From Butyrivibrio hungatei NK4A153 (GTDB lineage Bacteria > Bacillota > Clostridia > Lachnospirales > Lachnospiraceae), in contig NZ_KE384199.1 in NCBI RefSeq assembly GCF_000424465.1, forward strand, positions 1 to 40,385: a stretch of DNA of 40,385 bases. The letters run 5' to 3'. Shown one piece after another: positions 1-8,442 of this stretch. Numbering within the stretch: position 1 is the first letter of the stretch; the number at the start of each line of letters is the position of its first letter. A program made the translations under genes and the position numbers. The notes beneath the pieces are model-generated. The model worked only from the letters and a program-made list of their open reading frames with translations. It did not search any database and was not told the origin of the DNA.

Positions 1-309
1 GTATTTGGAAGCATTGGAAAACTCCACAGAATAGAGCTAAGAATTTGATGAAGCTGGACGTACCAAGATGGGCGGCGTATAATATCGCCTACTGCGGAGA
101 CAGATATGCAAGACTCGCTCACAATGGATGGGTACAAAAGGCTATAAGTACAAAGAGACTAACCTCATTTGGATTAGTCTCAATGTTAGATTACTACACC
201 GAAAAGTGTGTTACTTGTTAAGTTGATTGAACCGCCGTGTACCGAACGGTACGCACGGTGGTGTGAGAGGTCGGAATTTCTCATTTATGAGAAATTCCTC
301 CTACTCGAT
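1..309 (+). mobile_element. Group II intron, 3' end (truncated by window edge)
   Basis: The window opens inside a group II intron. After the maturase stop at 219-221, positions 230-261 fold into a domain-V-like hairpin: a 9-bp lower stem (ACCGCCGTG with CACGGTGGT), a two-base CG bulge, and a TACC/GGTA upper stem closed by a GAAC loop. A domain-VI-like hairpin follows at about 272-299 (GGAATTTCTC pairing with GAGAAATTCC), and the intron probably ends in CGAT near 309. The 5' end and most of the ribozyme lie outside the window. The exact 3' splice site is inferred, not proven. Confidence 0.85.
3..221 (+). CDS. ltrA: Group II intron reverse transcriptase/maturase, C-terminal fragment
   Basis: The frame is open from the window edge to TAA at 219-221, giving the last 72 residues. 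The fragment begins IWKHWKTPQNRAKNLMKLDV and ends with an LTSFGLVSMLDYYTEK-type tail. Both are typical of the GIIM (maturase-associated) C-terminal domain of LtrA-like proteins, which bind intron RNA and help it splice and retrotranspose. The reverse transcriptase domain itself is upstream of the window. The fragment is followed directly by domains V and VI of the intron RNA, as expected for an ORF in domain IV. Whether the whole element is intact cannot be seen. Confidence 0.88.
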   Translation: MWKHWKTPQNRAKNLMKLDVPRWAAYNIAYCGDRYARLAHNGWVQKAISTKRLTSFGLVSMLDYYTEKCVTC

Positions 310-320
310 TCCCCATAATC

Positions 321-344
321 CTCCAAAAAGCGCTACTTTTGGAG
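321..344. other. Small inverted repeat between intron end and XRE gene
   Basis: CTCCAAAA at 321-328 pairs with TTTTGGAG at 337-344 around an 8-base loop. It lies between the intron 3' end and the stop codon of the convergent XRE gene. It could be a terminator stem, but neither strand has a clean T-run after it, so termination is uncertain. Confidence 0.5.
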
Positions 345-348
345 TGAC

Positions 349-678
349 TTAATTAGCTACCATATATTCAATGACTGACGAGATGTGAGATAGTTTGTCG
401 TCATCCAGATGACACAGGTTATCTACCGCACTGCTTAACTTTTTGGGAAAAGAAGTTTGGTAATTAAAATAATCATTTGGTGTGATACCAAGATAATCGC
501 AGATCAAGAAGAAATTTTTCATTGAAGGAAGCGATCTGCCATTTTCTATACAATTGATGTAACCGGCGTTCTGTCCTATAGAAAGGCTCATGTCTCGAGC
601 CGAAACTCCCTTTTGCATTCTTAATTTTGAAAGACGGATTCCAAAATTATTATTATATACTTCACATACTGATTTCAT
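349..678 (-). CDS. XRE-family helix-turn-helix transcriptional regulator
   Basis: A 109-residue protein with an HTH_3 (Cro/C1-type) domain at about residues 12-66: FGIRLSKLRMQKGVS, then SIGQNAGYINCIENGRS as the turn and recognition helix, then a LICDYLGITPNDYF ending. A short C-terminal tail (about 70-109) has no recognised domain. The start is well supported by an AAAGGAGGGG ribosome binding site on the reverse strand just upstream (about 682-691). It is transcribed away from the DUF4832 gene and converges on the intron. The target is unknown; the shared intergenic region at 679-1096 with its palindrome near 1000 is the obvious candidate for binding, but this is inference. Confidence 0.88.
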   Translation of the reverse strand: MKSVCEVYNNNFGIRLSKLRMQKGVSARDMSLSIGQNAGYINCIENGRSLPSMKNFFLICDYLGITPNDYFNYQTSFPKKLSSAVDNLCHLDDDKLSHISSVIEYMVAN

Positions 679-1096
679 TGCAACCCCTCCTTTTATGGCG
701 TTTTTCTCTTAATTATATCGAAGTATAAACGTAACAAATGTGTAACATTATATATACATCATAACAGATACGACAAAAAAATGCACCATATTTGAGTAAA
801 AACAATATAAATTTTTTTTCCTTAAACGATACAGGTGTGAATAAAATGCGATAACTGCGCGAAAAGCAAACATTAATAATACACAAAAAAATATGAAAAT
901 ATTTGTTAAAGTGATTGTTGCATTTGGGAGCGCAGTCTTATATAATTCATTGGTATGAAGCATTAAAACATATGTTATGTTGGGAAAACACACATGGTTG
1001 TTTAGATAAACATGGTTTATTAAGAAAGTTACACAGACATTAATTGTGGTTCTTTAGATGAATGACTGTGCGAAAAGAACAAAAAAGGGGATGATT
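679..1096. promoter_or_regulatory. Divergent intergenic region with a palindrome and an upstream motif
   Basis: This AT-rich region separates the reverse-strand XRE gene from the forward DUF4832 gene. It contains a 14-bp palindrome (TGTTTAGATAAACA, 999-1012) and, at 1025-1043, a 19-bp motif (AAAGTTACACAGACATTAA) that recurs with one mismatch at 2936-2954 ahead of the glycosyltransferase operon. No consensus -35/-10 pair could be placed with confidence. A reverse-strand open frame at 748-993 lacks a ribosome binding site and is not credible. Confidence 0.5.
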
Positions 1097-2731
1097 ATGA
1101 TTAAGAATAAGACTAGACTAATGAGTTTGATTCTGACATTCGGTATGGTAATCGGTACTATCGGTGCAGGATCGTTAGACGTTAAAGCTGAATCACTTGG
1201 ATCAACAATCCGCCTCGAGGATACGGGGGCAGAACTTGCCGATAACATCGAAAGAGGCAGATGCCCATATACATGGGTTAAGGTTGACAGTTCTTCATGT
1301 CCTGTACTTAATCCTAAGGGTGGAATGTACAGTATCATGTATGATCTCAGATACTTTTCAAGTGGAAACAGTTTCTCAAAGGATGGATATAACAGTTCAA
1401 ACGGATGCGGCGGAAACAAGAATCTGACTGAGCATCCGAATTTCCTTAAAGCATTTGAGAATACACTTTCAAATGCAAGAAAGAACGGAACATCACTTGT
1501 ACTTAGATTCTCTTATGCAAGTGACAAGACGGTAGGAAATGAGCCCGGTTTGACAAAAGACGGTGACTCAACGGTGTACCACAACACAGAGCTTATCCGT
1601 CAGCACATTAAGCAGCTCAGCGAAGTCATCAACAGGAACAAAGATGTTGTTCTTGCTGTTGAGTGCGGAATGTTCGGACCTTGGGGTGAGATGCATTCAT
1701 CAATGTATGATATTGATAAATGTAACAACTATGATCCTCAGTTCTCAAATGCGATCATAGACAGATGGCTCAATAAGCTTGATCCCAGTATCAAGGTACT
1801 TGTAAGAGCGCCCAAGCATCTTATGGGATATTACGGATATGCAAATGACGCAGCAGGCTTTAACGCAGCAGTTGCAAACGGAAGTCTTAAGCTCAATCAA
1901 AGGCTTGGAATGTATAACGACGGATATCTCGGAACATCTACCGATTACGGAACATTCGGTGAAGAGAACGAATGGCCTTATATCACTCGTGATAAGGGCA
2001 TAGATATGCTTGAAAAGCTCACAGAGGTTCCTTACGGCGGTGAGTGCGCATATGTTGACCGCGATACATTAAAGTCACATGGCTCACCTATCTATGACGG
2101 TTCCAAGTTTATGTCAGAGCTTTACAGAACACACCTTTCATACCTCCACAATATCAACAGTGAGGATGAGGTGCTTATAAGTGAACTTAACCATGTTGAT
2201 GTATCCAAGTCGGATCTTGTTAAGGGACTTGACGCATCAGATGTTGCACCATACATCGACCATTCATACAGAAAATTCATGCGTGATCACATGGGATACA
2301 GAATTCTTGTAAAAGAGTCAAAGCTTTCTTCAGAGGTAAGCAAGGACGGCACATTTACAATGAGCGGTTCAATGAAGAACCTTGGCTTTGGTAACTTCCT
2401 TACAAAGAAGTATACGGAAGTAATCCTTAAGAACGGTGACAAGACATATGTGGCAAGCGTTGATTCATTTAACGCAAACGACCTTACATCTCTTGCTACC
2501 AAGAACTATAAGTGGACATTCTCTGTTCCTTCAGACATCGCTTCCGGAAATTGGGATGTTTACATTAGGATCAGAAATAACAGAAATACACAAGAGGCTT
2601 CCGCAAAGACAGGTATTCGCTTTGCTAACCCTGATTGCTTCAATGACGGTATCCGTGCAAATAAGATCGGTACTATCAAGGTTTCAGGCGGAAATAGCAA
2701 GGGTGGTTCTGAATTCAAAGAGGTTCGTTAA
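1097..2731 (+). CDS. Secreted DUF4874/DUF4832 protein
   Basis: The ATG at 1097 is preferred because AAAAGGGG ends 6 bases upstream; an upstream in-frame ATG at 1058 would add a charged extension before the signal peptide. The 544-residue product starts with a Sec signal (MIKNKTR, a hydrophobic stretch at about 8-26, then a VKAES cleavage region). Residues of about 50-200 resemble DUF4874 and about 200-400 resemble DUF4832 (TIM-barrel-like; VECGMFGPWGEMHSS and RAPKHLMGYYG are visible). Residues of about 420-520 look like an immunoglobulin-like beta domain. Family members are extracellular and suspected to act on glycans, but no activity is assigned. It is a single gene closed by a strong terminator. 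Confidence 0.85.
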   Translation: MIKNKTRLMSLILTFGMVIGTIGAGSLDVKAESLGSTIRLEDTGAELADNIERGRCPYTWVKVDSSSCPVLNPKGGMYSIMYDLRYFSSGNSFSKDGYNSSNGCGGNKNLTEHPNFLKAFENTLSNARKNGTSLVLRFSYASDKTVGNEPGLTKDGDSTVYHNTELIRQHIKQLSEVINRNKDVVLAVECGMFGPWGEMHSSMYDIDKCNNYDPQFSNAIIDRWLNKLDPSIKVLVRAPKHLMGYYGYANDAAGFNAAVANGSLKLNQRLGMYNDGYLGTSTDYGTFGEENEWPYITRDKGIDMLEKLTEVPYGGECAYVDRDTLKSHGSPIYDGSKFMSELYRTHLSYLHNINSEDEVLISELNHVDVSKSDLVKGLDASDVAPYIDHSYRKFMRDHMGYRILVKESKLSSEVSKDGTFTMSGSMKNLGFGNFLTKKYTEVILKNGDKTYVASVDSFNANDLTSLATKNYKWTFSVPSDIASGNWDVYIRIRNNRNTQEASAKTGIRFANPDCFNDGIRANKIGTIKVSGGNSKGGSEFKEVR

Positions 2732-2748
2732 CAATTAGTTTTTTATAG

Positions 2749-2786
2749 AATTCCGGGGAAGCATGTGCTGCCTCGGAATTTTTTTG
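2749..2786 (+). terminator. Rho-independent terminator after the DUF4832 gene
   Basis: A 10-bp stem (AATTCCGGGG at 2749-2758 with CCTCGGAATT at 2771-2780, one G-T pair) is followed by six T residues. It sits 17 bases after the stop codon. Confidence 0.92.
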
Positions 2787-2828
2787 GAAAAAATCTCAAA
2801 GAAATGTTCGTAAACGTTAAAACAAATG

Positions 2829-2857
2829 TTGCAAATGTGAAGCAAATTGTATATAAT
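2829..2857 (+). promoter_or_regulatory. Sigma-A-type promoter for the polysaccharide operon
   Basis: TTGCAA at 2829-2834 and TATAAT at 2852-2857 are separated by exactly 17 bases. Transcription would start near 2864, giving an untranslated leader of about 470 bases before the glycosyltransferase gene. Confidence 0.65.
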
Positions 2858-2863
2858 TTAATT

Positions 2864-3335
2864 ATAGAAAAAGCCAACAATCCAGTAAAACTGAATAATT
2901 GCATATATTTGCTCACAGGTGTACGAATTTTGTAAAAAGTTACACAAACATTAAGATTAACAGCTTATAAAAGAAAGAGTATCAGAGTGCTTCACAGAAG
3001 GAAAGAGAGAAAAATTTTTTGCACTTGTAATGTGGTATTTCAAATATAGAGTGAAAAAACTTGGGGGGAACGAGTTTTTTATACCTCGACGGACACGACT
3101 GGGCAAGCAGAAGTGTTTCGCACCGTAAGAAATTATTTGGACGATCCATTAACCTTATGGTTATTAAAACAATGAAGCCTGTGAAAGCAAAAAACATTTG
3201 AGAACTAACTAATTGTATAAGCTCAATACCACATGTACAGCTTACGGTGCGGATCTTGCCAAGTCATAATTTTACTTAACATTTTTCGTGATGAAAGATG
3301 ATAAATATAAAACAATCTGAAAAGGTGATATATAG
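2864..3335 (+). other. Long leader of the glycosyltransferase operon, with an inverted repeat
   Basis: About 470 bases without a credible gene. It contains the second copy of the AAAGTTACACARACATTAA motif (2936-2954) and a perfect 11-bp inverted repeat, CGCACCGTAAG at 3119-3129 and CTTACGGTGCG at 3241-3251. It does not match a riboswitch class that I recognise. It may be a regulatory leader, or a second promoter may lie closer to the gene; the sequence alone does not decide. Confidence 0.45.
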
Positions 3336-4415
3336 ATGAAAGTTGGAATAGATGCACATATGCTCGGATGCGCGAGCGAGGATGAGAGCTTTTATAGGGG
3401 AATATTGGATGCTCTCAAGCCTGACAAGGGGGACGTGTATTATCTTTTTGTCGAAAAAGATGCCGATATATCAAGGTACATGAAGAAGTTTAAAGTTGTA
3501 CCTTTTAGAAGCAATAACGCTTTTACAAGAAATTTTTTTGAATTAACAAGTTTTTGTTATAAATACGATCTGGATGTTCTTCACACTCTGCACTACGTGC
3601 CTTTTAACAGTCCGTGTCCTGTGGTGTGTACCATAAATGACATTTCTTTTGAACATGAAAAGAATAAGAACAATGTTAATAAGGTTGAGTATCTGAAGAA
3701 TAAGCTTATGATCCCGTTTTGCGCAAAGCATGCGGATAAAGTGGTAACCGTCTCGAATATCAGCAGACGGGACATTGCAAACACATATGATGTTTCGCAG
3801 AAAAAGATTGAAGTTGTAGGCAATGCGGTTTCATCCGAGTTCAGGATTATGGACGACGATGAACTCGATGAGCTTGATGTAAGGGGAAAGTATGACATTG
3901 GATATTCACCGTTTTTGTTGTGTGTCGGTGATACCCGGTCAGAAAAAAACATCTTAAGACTCATAGACGCTTACATTATGTATAAAGACAGGTGGGATAC
4001 AAACATCCGCCTTGTGATCGTAGGAAAGAATGATCTTTATGACGATCTGTACGAAGAATTTGAGGAGTATGAAGACGAGATTATTTTCGCAGGATGCAAG
4101 AACAGACTTGATCTTGCGGCTCTTATAAACGAGTCGGAAGGTTATATTTGTCCGGCATTTGTAGAAGGTGCGGGGGTATCGCCTATTGAGGCGCTTAATT
4201 GCGGAAGACCGATAGCTGTGGCTGATATGCCTCATGCGCATGAAGAACTCGGCAACAGAGCAATTTATTTTGACCCTTATGATGAAGAAGACATCTATGA
4301 GGGTATTTGCAGACTTGTCGACGATCCGATCGAAGCTGAGATTCCCGAAAGTTCATGGGAGGACAGTAGCAGACGCATGAAAAAGATATATCGTGACGCA
4401 GCAACGGAGATGTGA
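3336..4415 (+). CDS. GT4-type (GT-B fold) glycosyltransferase
   Basis: A 359-residue retaining glycosyltransferase that probably adds a sugar from a nucleotide donor during surface polysaccharide assembly. The N-terminal acceptor half begins MKVGIDAHMLG. The C-terminal Glycos_transf_1 domain (about 190-350) shows PFLLCVGDTRSEKN at the domain entry, LVIVGKNDLY, and the donor-site EX7E motif, with E277 and E285 in FVEGAGVSPIEALNCG. There is no signal peptide or membrane segment, so it should be cytoplasmic. The start is supported by AAAAGGTGATATATAG just upstream. It is the first gene of a three-gene cluster. The acceptor and sugar are unknown. Confidence 0.9.
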   Translation: MKVGIDAHMLGCASEDESFYRGILDALKPDKGDVYYLFVEKDADISRYMKKFKVVPFRSNNAFTRNFFELTSFCYKYDLDVLHTLHYVPFNSPCPVVCTINDISFEHEKNKNNVNKVEYLKNKLMIPFCAKHADKVVTVSNISRRDIANTYDVSQKKIEVVGNAVSSEFRIMDDDELDELDVRGKYDIGYSPFLLCVGDTRSEKNILRLIDAYIMYKDRWDTNIRLVIVGKNDLYDDLYEEFEEYEDEIIFAGCKNRLDLAALINESEGYICPAFVEGAGVSPIEALNCGRPIAVADMPHAHEELGNRAIYFDPYDEEDIYEGICRLVDDPIEAEIPESSWEDSSRRMKKIYRDAATEM

Positions 4416-4448
4416 AACTAACGATTTTAACTTACAAAGGAAGAACCA

Positions 4449-5180
4449 ATGCTTAATATAGTAATACCCATGGTCGGTGGCAGTAACAGATATGCGGAGT
4501 CTTTTTACGAAACTCCCAAGCCACTTACCGATATATTCGGTCATCCGGTGATCGAATATGTGACTCAGAATATCAGACCTAAGTGTGAGCATAGATTTAT
4601 TTATGTTTGTCAGGAAGATCACATCGAACGATTCGAGCTTGACAGGATTCTAAGAGAAATAACACCCGACTGCGAGATTATATCTACCGATGCAACTACC
4701 GAAGGAGATGCCTGCACGGTGCTCCTTGCGGAGGAATTTATAGATAATGATGATGAACTTATGATTGCAGGCTGTGCGCAGGTTATTGATACGAATATAG
4801 ATGCATATCTCGATGAAATGAGAGATTATGACGGACTTATCATGACAACGCCGGCTAATCAGCCCAAGTGGAGCTATGTCAAATATGATGAAAACGGACA
4901 AGTGACACTCGTCAGGGAAAAAGAGGATATGTCAAACGAAGCAATCGTTGGAATCTTTAATTTTAAGAAGGGTTCTGACTTTGTGAAATATGCATACAGG
5001 ATGATAGTCAATGATGTGAGAGAGAACAATGAATTTGGCGTTGCTCCTGTATATAACGAAATGATAAATGACGGAAAGAGGATCAGTTTCTGCAACGTTG
5101 GGGCAGATATGCATGGATTCGGGGGGAATGAAGGCATGAGTGCCTGCATGCAGCTTGATCTGTGTACAGATTTCTTTTGA
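4449..5180 (+). CDS. Sugar nucleotidyltransferase-like protein (NTP_transferase fold)
   Basis: A 243-residue protein whose start IVIPMVGGSNRYAESFYETP, followed by KPLTDIFGHPVIEYV, is a variant of the G-x-G-x-R...PKPL signature of nucleoside-diphosphate-sugar pyrophosphorylases. The usual glycine-rich loop is loosened (VGGSNRY rather than GxGxRF). MIAGCAQVID near residue 110 takes the place of the usual metal-binding D. Family members couple NTP to sugar phosphates to make donors; some related short proteins in capsule loci are of uncertain activity. It lies 33 bases after the GT4 gene and 24 bases before the WavE-like gene, with AAAGGAAGAACC as ribosome binding site. Confidence 0.75.
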   Translation: MLNIVIPMVGGSNRYAESFYETPKPLTDIFGHPVIEYVTQNIRPKCEHRFIYVCQEDHIERFELDRILREITPDCEIISTDATTEGDACTVLLAEEFIDNDDELMIAGCAQVIDTNIDAYLDEMRDYDGLIMTTPANQPKWSYVKYDENGQVTLVREKEDMSNEAIVGIFNFKKGSDFVKYAYRMIVNDVRENNEFGVAPVYNEMINDGKRISFCNVGADMHGFGGNEGMSACMQLDLCTDFF

Positions 5181-5204
5181 GTTAACCAATGATTGGTAGG
5201 GGAC

Positions 5205-8200
5205 ATGGGATTAGTTGATAATAAAGAGATTACAGTTATTGTACAGGGAGACGTAGATGGGGAAAAAACGCCGATATGCCTGCAGAGCATAAGGCGTGCG
5301 CTCCCGGGAGCATTTATTATATTATCTACATGGGAAGGAACTGATGTAGAAGGTCTTGAATATGATGAAGTTGTTTTTAGCGAAGATCCTGGCGGATTTG
5401 ATGAGTTCAATGTGCCGTTTTCGCCTAAGAACAACATCAACAGACAGATTGTGTCGACTTATCACGGTCTTTTGAAAGCAAAGACTGTCTATGCGCTGAA
5501 GTTACGAACAGACTTCTATCTGTGCGACGATGGATTCAAAGATTATTTTAATATATATAACAGAGAATGTACCGAATACAAGATTTTTGAGCACAAGGTG
5601 ATATGCTGCGAGCTCTATTCGAGAAATCCGCGGTACATTTTTTCGGATATGAAAAGAGCTTACCATCCTTCGGATATTTTCTTTTTTGGATATACGAAAG
5701 ATCTGGTGAGGCTTTTTGATGTTCCGTTGTTTTCCAAAGAAGACGAAGAATACATGATGTGGAAGTATTATCCGAATAATTCCATATCAACATTCAGGTA
5801 CGATGCGGAGTCGTATCTGTGGATGAATCTTGTAAATAAAGGCATAAGTTTCAAAGCGCCCGATGATCTCGAGAAATACACAAGGGAAGATATAGACAGG
5901 AGCGAAGCGACTTTTGCGGCAAACCTTATAATCCTAAGTAACGACGATATCGGACTTAAGACGCTTTCTAACAGTATCTACAGGAAAGAGGCTGTGCCGC
6001 AGAACTGCTATACTCACGAGGACTGGGAGAAACTCTATGCTTTCTATTGCTGCAACGATGCCAAGGAGTACATCAAGTACTTATTGCTTATTTTTGTAAA
6101 AAATCTTTCATTTTTGCCGGGATATTTTTTTAAGAATCTGCTCTTTAATGGAATTAAAAAGGTCATGCCGAAGGGCTTTAAATCCTTTTTGCACCCTGCT
6201 TACAACAGATTTAAGGGCTTTCTTAACAGGATTGGGAAAAGAAAATTCGATAAGATGTACGCTGTCGACTATTACAACGAGATCATAGACAGCAGGGATA
6301 TAGGCGTTGTCGTTCAGGGAATGGTGAGAGATACGACCGGTGAGACGGTTAAGAGCATAAGAAAGCACCTTCCGCATGCACAGGTTATTCTGTCAATCTT
6401 CGAGGGCGAGAGCGCAAATGGCATTGATGCGGATATCGTAGTAATGAGTAAGGACCCCGGTACATGCGGCTTTATCAGGAAATATCCGCATGAGCAGAGG
6501 AACAACGTAAACAGGGAAATTGTTTCGAGCCGCGCGGGAATTGAGGCATGTACGAGAAAGTATTGCATTAAGATGCGAAGCGATATGATCCTTACGGGTT
6601 CTGATTTTCTTGATATATATAACAGGGTTTCGAGGTACGTCACCACGGAGTCGGTTGTCTCAAGAAGGATAATGGTCGAGGCGCTTTCGACTTCCAAGAG
6701 CGGAGTGCTTAACTTTGGCATTTCCGACTGGTGGTATATGGGACTTAGGAACGACCTGCTAAAGCTTTTTTCGGCAGATCTTTATAAGGATGTGGGGAAA
6801 AGAGATTACAAGAGCGAATACAGATGCAATCTGACGCCGGAGCAGTATATTGCGTATAACTTCTATGTGAACAGTTTTACACCGATTTTTTCTGATTTCG
6901 TCGGACTTATGAATGTGACGGATGATTCTTCGCAGCTTCGAAGGGAGTATGAGAAGTTTCTTGCTAATAATTTCGTTTGCGTCGAGTTTCCGATAAGCAA
7001 GGTTGTGCTTCCAAAAGCGCTCTACATCAACAATTCGGCGGCCTACAAATATAATGCAAGTTACGGCGACTGGCTTAAACTCTGCAGAAAATACAGGACG
7101 CTTGATAATGTTGTGGTAAAAAGAGAGCTTGCGTATCTTGGAATGAATTACAAATTGAAATATAAGGTAAATCCTGATTATTTCAATATCCTTAAGTGGA
7201 GCAGTGTTGTAAGAAATTATAAGAATACGGTGACGGAAGAGTTTGCGGATGTTTTGGCCGATGTCAGGGCAGAAGAGCTGACATTTTTGGTTACGGGCGG
7301 AATCGAAGTTTCAGGTGAGCTTAACACAATCGCATGTCTGCATTCCATTAAGAGATTTTTCCCCGGAGCTTCAATCATTCTCGGAACCTGGGATGATGAG
7401 ACGGTTCCTTCGCATATCAAGAAGCTGTGCGATAAGATCTGTTTTGTGGAAAAGAAAAAGTCTCCGAGAGTCAGTATTCATCTGGGCGATTCGGACGATG
7501 ATGAAATAAACGATATAAATATGGTTCAGAGCCTCAACAGTACGGCGCTTAAGATGGTCAAGACAAAGTACTGTGTAAAGATGGAATCCTGCCATGTTTT
7601 CAAGAACTCGACGCTTCTTGATTTTTATAATTACTGGAAGAAGATCATGGATTCGTATAATCCTGAGTACAAGATCTTTGATGAGAGAGTTCTTTTTATA
7701 AACGAGCGAATGTATGACGGCAGGAATACGGACGGTAAACTTGTCGGTGCAATCCCCGATTCATTTCAGATGGGAAGGACTTCTGACCTGATGAAGATAT
7801 GGGATGGCCATGCGGAAACTGACAGCGTGCTTAAATACTACAGCACGTTCCCGCATACGAAGTATTCAAACTCTGAGAAGTATAACAGTCTTTATATCAG
7901 GGAGCAGTGTCATTACATCAATCTCATAAGAAATGCGAACAAGAAAGTTCCCGTTCCGAGGTGGTACGAGGATGACGGTTCTTTTGAAAATATTCTTGCG
8001 TACGAAGCGGTTCTTAGTTCAAACGCCATGATCGGAAGCAGTGATGATCTGGGAATTATGAAAAAAGGCGGCTTTACGGAGGATAAGCGCTTCATGGGCT
8101 TTGAAACGCTACTTGGCTTGTATATTGTAAACGTTGACCGTGACAACAAGGAGATTCACGAGTATCTGAAGAATTATTACAGTGCTTCCGCGGTCTGCAA

Positions 8201-8309
8201 AAAAGATAAGGAGGCGCATTCGACTCTTATGAAGGCGCTGCTTTACGGCGACAGGTACGGATATGATAAGAAGTACTGTGCGCTGATGAAGAAGATTGGG
8301 CAGGTGTGA
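5205..8309 (+). CDS. Triple WavE-like glycosyltransferase/polysaccharide synthesis protein
   Basis: The ATG at 5205 has TAGGGGAC just upstream and is preferred to an in-frame TTG at 5193. The 1034-residue product holds three tandem copies of the WavE (lipopolysaccharide synthesis) domain, starting near residues 11 (VIVQGDVDG), 367 (GVVVQGMVRD) and 692 (LTFLVTGGIE). Each copy repeats the order strand, SIRR/SIRK helix, A-x-I-I-L-S, then an NxINR...K-x-R-[ST]-D block. That block is LRTD (D103) in copy 1 and MRSD (D460) in copy 2, but MESC (C796) in copy 3, which has also lost the NR of NNxNR. Single-domain WavE proteins are usually about 300-350 residues. Copies 1 and 2 are probably catalytic and copy 3 structural; this is inference. 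Confidence 0.85.
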   Translation: MGLVDNKEITVIVQGDVDGEKTPICLQSIRRALPGAFIILSTWEGTDVEGLEYDEVVFSEDPGGFDEFNVPFSPKNNINRQIVSTYHGLLKAKTVYALKLRTDFYLCDDGFKDYFNIYNRECTEYKIFEHKVICCELYSRNPRYIFSDMKRAYHPSDIFFFGYTKDLVRLFDVPLFSKEDEEYMMWKYYPNNSISTFRYDAESYLWMNLVNKGISFKAPDDLEKYTREDIDRSEATFAANLIILSNDDIGLKTLSNSIYRKEAVPQNCYTHEDWEKLYAFYCCNDAKEYIKYLLLIFVKNLSFLPGYFFKNLLFNGIKKVMPKGFKSFLHPAYNRFKGFLNRIGKRKFDKMYAVDYYNEIIDSRDIGVVVQGMVRDTTGETVKSIRKHLPHAQVILSIFEGESANGIDADIVVMSKDPGTCGFIRKYPHEQRNNVNREIVSSRAGIEACTRKYCIKMRSDMILTGSDFLDIYNRVSRYVTTESVVSRRIMVEALSTSKSGVLNFGISDWWYMGLRNDLLKLFSADLYKDVGKRDYKSEYRCNLTPEQYIAYNFYVNSFTPIFSDFVGLMNVTDDSSQLRREYEKFLANNFVCVEFPISKVVLPKALYINNSAAYKYNASYGDWLKLCRKYRTLDNVVVKRELAYLGMNYKLKYKVNPDYFNILKWSSVVRNYKNTVTEEFADVLADVRAEELTFLVTGGIEVSGELNTIACLHSIKRFFPGASIILGTWDDETVPSHIKKLCDKICFVEKKKSPRVSIHLGDSDDDEINDINMVQSLNSTALKMVKTKYCVKMESCHVFKNSTLLDFYNYWKKIMDSYNPEYKIFDERVLFINERMYDGRNTDGKLVGAIPDSFQMGRTSDLMKIWDGHAETDSVLKYYSTFPHTKYSNSEKYNSLYIREQCHYINLIRNANKKVPVPRWYEDDGSFENILAYEAVLSSNAMIGSSDDLGIMKKGGFTEDKRFMGFETLLGLYIVNVDRDNKEIHEYLKNYYSASAVCKKDKEAHSTLMKALLYGDRYGYDKKYCALMKKIGQV

Positions 8310-8442
8310 GTGGCAAGGCTTGTCTCGGAATGAGTGCGCCTTGTAAAAATTGATCAAATTAAGGCTACGTTAAGATTCACTTCAATCTACGGAAATGTAT
8401 TTTATTTATCATGGTTTTATCAAAACAAAGGAGATGAAACTA

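Noticed and set aside
321..344. Class C intron insertion at a terminator
   Set aside because: The hairpin is downstream of the intron 3' end, whereas class C introns insert just after a terminator stem at their 5' side, which is outside the window.
748..993. 81-residue reverse-strand open frame
   Set aside because: No ribosome binding site, AT-driven hydrophobic composition and no recognisable family; it lies in the divergent promoter region.
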